From: Pyxicephalus adspersus
Taxonomy: Eukaryota; Chordata; Amphibia; Anura; Pyxicephalidae
Direction: 5' to 3'
Assembly (NCBI RefSeq): GCF_032062135.1
Contig: NC_092862.1
Location: 42,161,870-42,225,869, forward strand
Length of the DNA: 64,000 nucleotides
Shown here: positions 57,851 through 64,000 of the stretch, one piece after another
Numbering within the stretch: the stretch's first letter is position 1
How the letters are laid out: the number at the start of each line of letters is the position of its first letter
Program-made: the position numbers and the translations under genes
The notes under the pieces: generated by a model
Databases searched by the model: none
Told to the model about the DNA's origin: nothing
What the model saw: only the letters and a program-made list of their open reading frames with translations

Positions 57851-60800
57851 GGGTCTTCCTGGCTTCAGCTCCCTGTTTCTGGGCTCCCACCAAATTGCTG
57901 TTTGGACCTTACAGATATACTGGTTTCTGATTCTGGCTACTCTTTTGACTATCTATATTTTGATCCTGTGCTATACCTGACTTAAACTGATTATTTGGTT
58001 ATGGTCTTCTGGCTTGACCCTTGAACTTGTCATCCCTTGAACAATTTTTCTCTCTCTCACACCCACACATACTGCCACAGAAAATATATATTGCTATTTT
58101 TTTTAGGGGATGTGCTGGCACACAGTGATAAAAACCTTGTATCATAATGTAGCAACAACCAATCATGTGGTCCTCCACCCTCCAGCAATAAATTTGGGCA
58201 GCCGGTTTTACCAGCTGCCACATCTCATGTTGAAGATGTGGCCACTAGTTCTGCTTTTGATAACAGTGCAGTGTGATGATGTTAAAGATTGACCAGCAGT
58301 GTTACATTCTCCATAAATCTCTTTAATAATTTATATTCAGATTTTTGCAGATTGTTTATTGTGGGAGGGGCTGGGGAATTGCAGGTAATGTCACTATTGT
58401 CTCTGATAATCAGTCCAATCAGAATTTAAAAACCTTTTTTGCTGGTGTTGACCTTTACAAAGACAAGTTACTTATTGCTAATATAATTTTAAAAAATAGG
58501 AGAAACATTTGATGTGGAAAAGATACATACTATTACAAAATTATTTAAAACTATGATGAGAATCTGCTATGGAATGAACATATCAATATGGCAAAGGTAA
58601 ATAGCAAAACAAACTAGACTCATTTATCTCCATCTGACATTTAAATATTTTTTTTCCTAATGTTGCATTCTTGATTACCGACAAATCATGGTGTTTGTTA
58701 AATGCATATTTGTATCAACATTTGAATTCCTGGCATGCTTCCACTTCTTAGTTTGTAGTTTTTAATAAAATGCACTGGGAAATAAAACTAATACCTGCAT
58801 TCACAAGGAACTGATGTGGATATTATTGCCTGCTTCAGGCTTTGTTTTACTGTGAAATGCATTTAAAATTTCAACAATTTTAGAGCTGTATCCCAGCAAG
58901 CTGCGTATAGGCTTTATACAATATGTTAAAACTAAAAATATAGATAGATTTTTTTTCACTTTTAAAATATATACACATTGTGCTAAGAAATGTTTTTCTA
59001 AAAGTCCAGCTAAAAGTTCTATTATATTTAAACATTTAAGGTTGGCTTCCTTTAAGTCTTGAATGCCCTGAACAAGGCATTTGTTTCAACCTCTTGTATC
59101 TTCACGAGAATGTTGGTTATTTCTGCTCTCTACCTGTTTCAGCACCTCAAATACATAATATAAATGAAGTATTCAGCAGAGAGAGTGGGAATCTCAGATT
59201 TAAAATAGCCAGCCATAGATTTAAAATCAAGAGACTTGAGCACAAAATTTCACCAATGGTGTCCCTGAAGAAGGAAACTTAGGAGGTCAGCAGATAAAGT
59301 TTCAGCATCTTCAAATGACTGTATAAAATATAAAAAAATAAAAGTGCAAAAACTTTTTGAAGCCCCTTCATATATTTAGAATGTTCTGTCCTTTTTCCTC
59401 AAGCCATGTCCCACTTATATTTTGTGGTTTATATTTTTTCCTCAATTTCTTATGCTTCATCATCTGTTGGTGTAGTTTTTTAAATATTGAGATTTTTGTG
59501 AACAATATAAAAAAATTTGGAGCAGATATACTACATGTAACTAATGTTACACATTTCAAAAAAAGTGCATGCTTTTGTTTATTCAAGTTTTTCCTGTTTC
59601 AAGGAAATCAGGTCAAATACAGTTTATTCTTGTTGCTGTTTGCCATTCAAATGCACTCATTTAAATATCTTTATAGAAGCAAATGAGTTTAAGTGGCATG
59701 CACTTATCCTAAAAATCGCAATTGTTCCACATTTAATTCTGAATACATAGTAGTATGTCTTATTACATCAAAGTTTCCCTTTTTTTTACATCAGTTTCAA
59801 GTTGCTGTTTTTCCTCTTGTCTAAAAACCTAAAACTGCAACTAAATACATCAATTACAATTTGAAAAATGTAAAAGCTATACATGTAATGTTATATTTTC
59901 TTTTTATTTTAACTCATACAAGCGTTTTGGTATATAAACAGATAACCTATTAGTGTAAAACTAGTGTTGCTTGAATAAGTAATTATCAGAAGTCAAACTG
60001 AATTTTACACTGTGGGCCTGTACACCGAGTACCGGCACCCCTATGCTCCCTATTGAGAATGCTAAAGTAACAAAACAATTACTCACCAGTTATCCACTAC
60101 ACTGTATGCACAAACATAAAGTCAGGTATAAAACCAGGTATATTAAAAAGTGTTAACTGTATTAATAAGTATACACTATGCATTTGTACAGACTGCCCAA
60201 CACTTGTTGTGGCCCCTATTGCTGCTTCAGGAGCATCCTAGTAACAGGGATCATGGTTAGGTTTTATTGGTTTTAGGATAGCACAGCAAACAAGGCCAGT
60301 AGTTTATGTTAAAACAGTAACATTTTGGTAAATAGGGTACACAAATCAGATTTGTCATGTCTGTGTCTTTTATTTTCCTTATTTTTTGGTGGGCTCAGTG
60401 GCAAATAGTCTAGGTATTAGGGTGATGTAGCAAGAAGGAAAACTATTTGAGTATCATAATAATTGGACCATGTAAGAATTAATTAATGAGCACTAGTGAG
60501 CAAAAGCAATTGGAACTTATTATTACCACATACAGCTTTTCAAATATCTCTGAAAATACCTATAATCATTAGGTAATTGTTTCCTTTTTTCTGTAATAAT
60601 AAGAAAAACCTTTCACAGTGTGTGTGTGCCCCAAGGTGAAAATCAAATAAGCAAAACTAGATCAAAATAAAGTCTGGTAGACTTCTATAAATAATAATAA
60701 ATATTCTTTGTAAAAGATTTGATATGCATTGCCACACTCATAAAGAGTATTTGGTTTCTAAAAAGGGGGATTGCAGAGATTCTGTACGGTGGAATTTTGG

Positions 60801-60881
60801 GGTTTACTGCAGAAGTAAATCTATTCTTTTTGCACTGCTTTTAGCTTAAAGCTGGACATGAACTGTTGGAGGTTTGCATGA
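57851..60881. other. Long non-coding stretch
   Basis: About 3 kb. 57851-57990 is slightly pyrimidine-rich, with CTGGCTTCAGCTCCCTG and CTGATTCTGGCTACTC, faintly LTR-like. The rest is AT-rich. Overlapping open frames at 59357-59750 lack any signature. Confidence 0.45.

Positions 60882-60930
<49 letters not shown>
60882..60930. repeat. (AT)n microsatellite
   Basis: About 45 bases of AT repeat with one early interruption. Confidence 0.95.
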
Positions 60931-60933
<3 letters not shown>

Positions 60934-61213
60934 CAATATCCCCCTAAAGTCTACAGAATATCTGGATTACTGAGGTGCAGAACATAATATTGATCAGATC
61001 AGCAAACATCCAATCAAATATCAATCACAGTCTTTCTCAACCTTTTCAACATGAAGGAACCTTTTGAAATAACTTTCAGGTCTTCAGGGAAACTTTTATT
61101 ACTATACCCACAGCATACAGTATAATAGCATGATTGTTACTGGGAAGAATGCCGTTTACATTTGGCCTTTTTGAAGAATGTCATCAACCAAAAAGATCAT
61201 TGATGTCACTTAA

Positions 61214-61815
61214 CCCCCCTAGCGGTAATCCCGAGTATGACTCAGGGTGGATTTTAATTGTTAAAATCGGTAATCCCAAGTCCTGGGGTCGCTTTAAACT
61301 TAAAAAAATACCCCCACTTACCTTGTTCCATTGACGTTCCGCGGATTCATGCTGGTCCCCGCAGGATCCCGGGGACACGTCCTTCCTCTTTGATCTTCAG
61401 CCGCGAACTGCACAGATGATCTCCGGGTTTTCCCGGTGACGTCGGTGCGTGCGGGAGGAGCGGCGGAAAATTTAAATAATTTTCTATTGGATTCAATACA
61501 AAATAGCTGTATTGAGTCCAATACAAGGAAATCTTTATATAATATATATATATATATATAAAATTTTATTATATATATATACTATACATGTTACTGTACA
61601 GTTATATTTCATGTTTCACTATTTATTTTTTAACAGATTTTTGTGTTTTTTTTAATTAATTTAATAAATAAATTTATTAAATTTAATAAATATTAGACAT
61701 ATTTCCGTGAGTTATACCTAAGAATTATAGCCTACAATGTAAAATAAATTTCCATGCAAAAAAAAAGTAACACTTTTTGCATGGAAATACGGAGAGAATT
61801 AGAATGCTACGGGGG
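61214..61815 (+). mobile_element. piggyBac-like (TTAA) non-autonomous element
   Basis: Bounded by TTAA at 61210-61213 and 61816-61819. Left tip CCCCCCTAGCGGTAATCCCG, right tip GAATGCTACGGGGG. Shares with 10328-10990 and 34567-34908 the words CACTTACCTTGTTCC, TTTTCCCGGTGACGTC, AGCTGTATTGAGTCCAATAC and the near-terminal hairpin GCATGGAAAT/ATTTCCATGC (61752-61790 region). An AT microsatellite lies inside at 61536-61581. CpG-rich on its left half. No transposase encoded. Confidence 0.9.
61536..61581. repeat. AT-rich microsatellite inside the TTAA element
   Basis: TATATAATATATATATATAT and similar, broken by AAATTTTATT. Simple AT repeat. Confidence 0.85.
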
Positions 61816-61957
61816 TTAAACAGAACTGAGAGGCACAAATTGCTCAAAGCACCTCTGGCAACCTCTGGAGGAACCCTAGTTGACAGACACTGATTTTTCA
61901 GACACTGATCTTTTAGTTTAGCTTGATTTAGTACAAAGCTATGCAGTTGCTGATTAC

Positions 61958-62329
61958 GGATGAGCGAGTGATTTTTTGAAAGAATTCAGAGGAATCTAAG
62001 AGAAAGACTCAGAGGAAAGATTTCCTTAGCCAATCAGGGAGCACTAGAGGTTTTGAATGGGGAGACTTGTCCCCATTTAACCTCTAGTGGCGGGGATCGT
62101 CATAATGAATGCGGCTGTCACCGCATTCTTTGATAACAGTGTGCGATCCCCGGCACTAGAGGTTAATTAATCTCTAGTGCCCCGGGGATTGCAAACAGGA
62201 ATCCTCCTGTTATAATTTCCTCAATCTTCCGATGGTTTAACGAAATTGATTCACTGAAATTTCGTAGAACCATCGGAAATTCAAAGAAATTTTTGCGAGA
62301 ATGCCAGAGGCATTCTTGCTCATCCCTAC
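61958..62329. mobile_element. CACTAGAGGT-type element with 10-bp duplication
   Basis: Flanked by identical 10-mers TGCTGATTAC at 61948-61957 and 62330-62339. Tips GGATGAGCGAG and CTTGCTCATCCCTAC are inverted over about 11 bases. The interior has the family words: AGCCAATCAGGGAGCACTAG, GAATGGGGAGACTTGTCCCC, CCCGGCACTAGAGGTTAATT, AATTTCGTAGAACCATCGG, GAATGCCAGAGGCATTC. A 10-bp duplication would fit a Mutator-like (MuDR) element, but no coding capacity remains to test that. 372 bp. Confidence 0.85.
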
Positions 62330-62339
62330 TGCTGATTAC

Positions 62340-63464
62340 TCTCATCTGCCCCTAAATGTCAAATGAACAAGTTTTCCTGATCAATGTTTGATACATTTTA
62401 ACTGTCAGGTAAAAATCTAGCTTTTAATACAGTTTCCTTGGATTTAATGCTTTTTATCAAATCTAAAGATTATAATTGTGAAAACATAGAATAGTGAATA
62501 ATCATCTCTACCCACATAAAAAAACTCAAGGGTAAAAACTTCAGGGTGTAGTAAATTTGAAGAACTGTTTATTGACTATAGACTCTGTAAATACAATACA
62601 CATCAGTTTGTCACTACTTTGGAGTTTCCTTTTCTCTGTTTCATCCAACATTTTTTGAGGTGATAATGATGAGCAAAGTTGTGATGGTTGTTACAGTGTC
62701 ATATAAACCCATGATAACAAATACAATTTTGATTGTCATTACATCTGCTGTTGGATATACTCAGTGCTTTTTTTTGTAAGAAAAAAGGTCCTGGAACTCA
62801 CATCCTGTTAATCCTCCAGAGTTTAGACACTGTCAAGAATTGTATCTTACAGCAACTGTCTACTTTATGGTACTTGGGTTCAGTCCTTGATTGCATGCTC
62901 ATTAACCATAATTTTGTACAAATTAATAGGTTCTTCCTAATCCTCATTCCACTAAAGAATACCTGTCTTTACATCAATGTATAAAAATTAGGATGTGGGC
63001 ATTATTTTTTACCTATTTATATACTCTTCCTTGAATACATGTATACATGTTGAACATGAAAATCAATTTCTGCAATAAATATTTTGCCAAATTCATAAAT
63101 TAACATTAAAAAGGGTTTTCATTAATTTTGTGAAATTCGGTTATGTTCCCCAGATCTAAATAACAATGCAACACTACTAAAGATATGGTATATGTGTTAA
63201 CCTGAACAGCAACCATAACACCAAAAAAAACAAAAAAGAATATGTTTTATTTCCCAATATTAAAGCTACAGCACAATAGTTAATCATCATTTATTTTTTT
63301 AAGTCTTAATAAGAGCCATTATCTTGGTTTTATTATGAGCGAGTGAGAGAACATTTCAAAGAAAACCTATGCTTGACTGCTTATGCATTACTCTGGAATG
63401 AAACTGCAGAAACAAAACCATAATAGCCGTGAAAAAAATGTTCATTTTCAAGTTAAATATAATG
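62340..63464. other. AT-rich non-coding stretch
   Basis: Nothing recognised until the GC-rich start of the last LINE. Confidence 0.5.
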
Positions 63465-64000
63465 TTCAGAGGCGGGGCTTGTGCTGCTGAGCAGGATGGA
63501 CGTGTTCTAGCTGGCTCTGCGTCCCCTGGATCCCTTTTGGCTCCTAGAGTAGCGGTGATCGGCAGCCACGCTACTGTCTGGCCCCAAGAACCCCTGCTCC
63601 CTTCCCTGCAGCTTTGGAGGATGGCAGGAAAGTCAGGCACTAAGAGTAAAGACCGCACATCACGATCCCAGGTCCTCCGGCCGGCTTCCAAGATGGCGGC
63701 GCCCAAGCAGCTACACGTGGCAACAGGCCCGGACATGCAGGAGTTGGAAGATGGAACCGGCTCCTCTGTTGGTATGAAGGGGGGTGACGCAACTAAGGGA
63801 TGGGACAGGGATGCTTCTCTCTCCCCCCCTTCTAGTAACCAGGACACACAGGATTCCTCTGGAGTACGATCCCCCCAGCAGCCCCCCTCACAGGCCTCCT
63901 TGCAGGGCACTGTTAACTCTCCAGGGGAAGCAGCTGCATACACTGATCCCCATGCCTTTTCACAGCCCTTGGGCTCTGCACTTAAAGGGTTACCTGCTGC
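63465..64000 (+). mobile_element. L1-type LINE 5' end (LINE D), runs off the window
   Basis: At about 63465 the sequence changes abruptly from AT-rich to GC-rich (GAGGCGGGGCTTGTGCTGCT), as at the 5' end of LINE B read in its own direction (GGAGTGGCGTGGCTTGGCG). A leader of about 155 bases precedes the open frame described next. The layout (GC-rich leader, then an ORF1-like start) fits the 5' end of an L1-type LINE; only the first 536 bases are in view. Confidence 0.6.
63621..64000 (+). CDS. Putative LINE ORF1, N-terminal part, incomplete
   Basis: From ATG at 63621 the frame is open for 126 codons to the window edge. The start reads MAGKSGTKSKDRTSRSQVLR, then PASKMAAPKQLHV, then a Ser/Pro/Gln/Asp-rich low-complexity stretch (DASLSPPSSNQDTQDSSGV, SPQQPPSQASLQGT). 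It has no signal peptide or membrane segment. The basic start, the SKMAAP word (compare SPKMAPRK in LINE B ORF1) and the disordered N-terminus fit an L1-type ORF1, an RNA-binding chaperone of the retrotransposition particle whose coiled coil and RNA-binding domain would lie beyond the window. An alternative is the first coding exon of a host gene, as the leader is GC-rich. It has no stop or frameshift here, unlike every other LINE piece in the window. An earlier ATG in the leader (63514) is followed by a stop within five codons. Confidence 0.5.
   Translation, partial: MAGKSGTKSKDRTSRSQVLRPASKMAAPKQLHVATGPDMQELEDGTGSSVGMKGGDATKGWDRDASLSPPSSNQDTQDSSGVRSPQQPPSQASLQGTVNSPGEAAAYTDPHAFSQPLGSALKGLPA

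Larger units (their letters stand above)
61028..61892 (-). mobile_element. hAT-like miniature element, copy 3, interrupted
   Basis: Left tip CAGTCTTTCTCAACC; right end AGTTGACAGACACTG. The outer parts follow the copy at 1259-1510 (TTACTATACCCACAGC, ATAGCATGATTGTTACTGGG, then CTGAGAGGCACAAATTGCTC, CACCTCTGGCAACCTCTG). A TTAA-type element of 602 bp splits it at 61210-61819; without it the copy would be about 260 bp, as expected. Confidence 0.8.

Noticed and set aside
63356..63943. 195-codon minus-strand open frame
   Set aside because: It runs antisense to the better ORF1-like frame, and its length follows from the GC-rich low-complexity sequence.

Overview
This window is AT-rich vertebrate nuclear DNA in which almost everything recognisable is a transposable element or its remains. 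No host protein-coding gene, rRNA, tRNA gene or CRISPR array could be supported. The mixture is what I would expect of an anuran (frog) genome: L1-type LINEs, Tc1-like elements with long inverted repeats, TTAA-flanked piggyBac-like non-autonomous elements, hAT and Harbinger miniature elements, a tRNA-derived SINE and a probable solo LTR. The frog assignment rests on my memory of these families and was not checked against a database.

Layout. 1-6.5 kb: AT-rich non-coding DNA, a hAT-like miniature element (1259-1510), short tandem repeats and an LTR-like GC-rich block (3601-4110). 6.4-11 kb: a dense nest in which a Tc1 element (7154-9563) was entered by an element with TA target duplication (7172-8648), which itself carries the end of a TTAA-type element; a second complete TTAA-type element lies at 10328-10990. 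14.3-16.1 kb: a decayed plus-strand LINE with a hAT miniature element inside it. 19.6-27.2 kb: a minus-strand L1-type LINE with ORF1 and ORF2 remains, split by a 3.3 kb Harbinger-like insertion. 28-30.3 kb: a TIR element and a probable solo LTR. 33.5-35.5 kb: four miniature elements in a row. 39.8-45.4 kb: a Tc1 element with an internal inversion, then a third LINE on the plus strand, interrupted by a block of CACTAGAGGT-type repeats. 51.7-52.6 kb: a tRNA-derived SINE and a foldback element. 61-62.3 kb: a TTAA-type element inside a hAT-like element, next to an element with 10-bp target duplications. 63.5 kb to the end: the 5' end of a fourth LINE, whose ORF1-like frame is open and runs off the window.

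The value of the window is archaeological. Several insertions keep readable target-site duplications (8 bp, 10 bp, TA, TTA, TTAA), so relative ages can be worked out. Nothing seen here is a working new system. The least explained items are the TIR family at 7172-8648, a perfect 25-bp-arm hairpin at 6451-6502, and a short CCTGAGGAAGC...GCGAAAC module that recurs in otherwise unrelated sequence.
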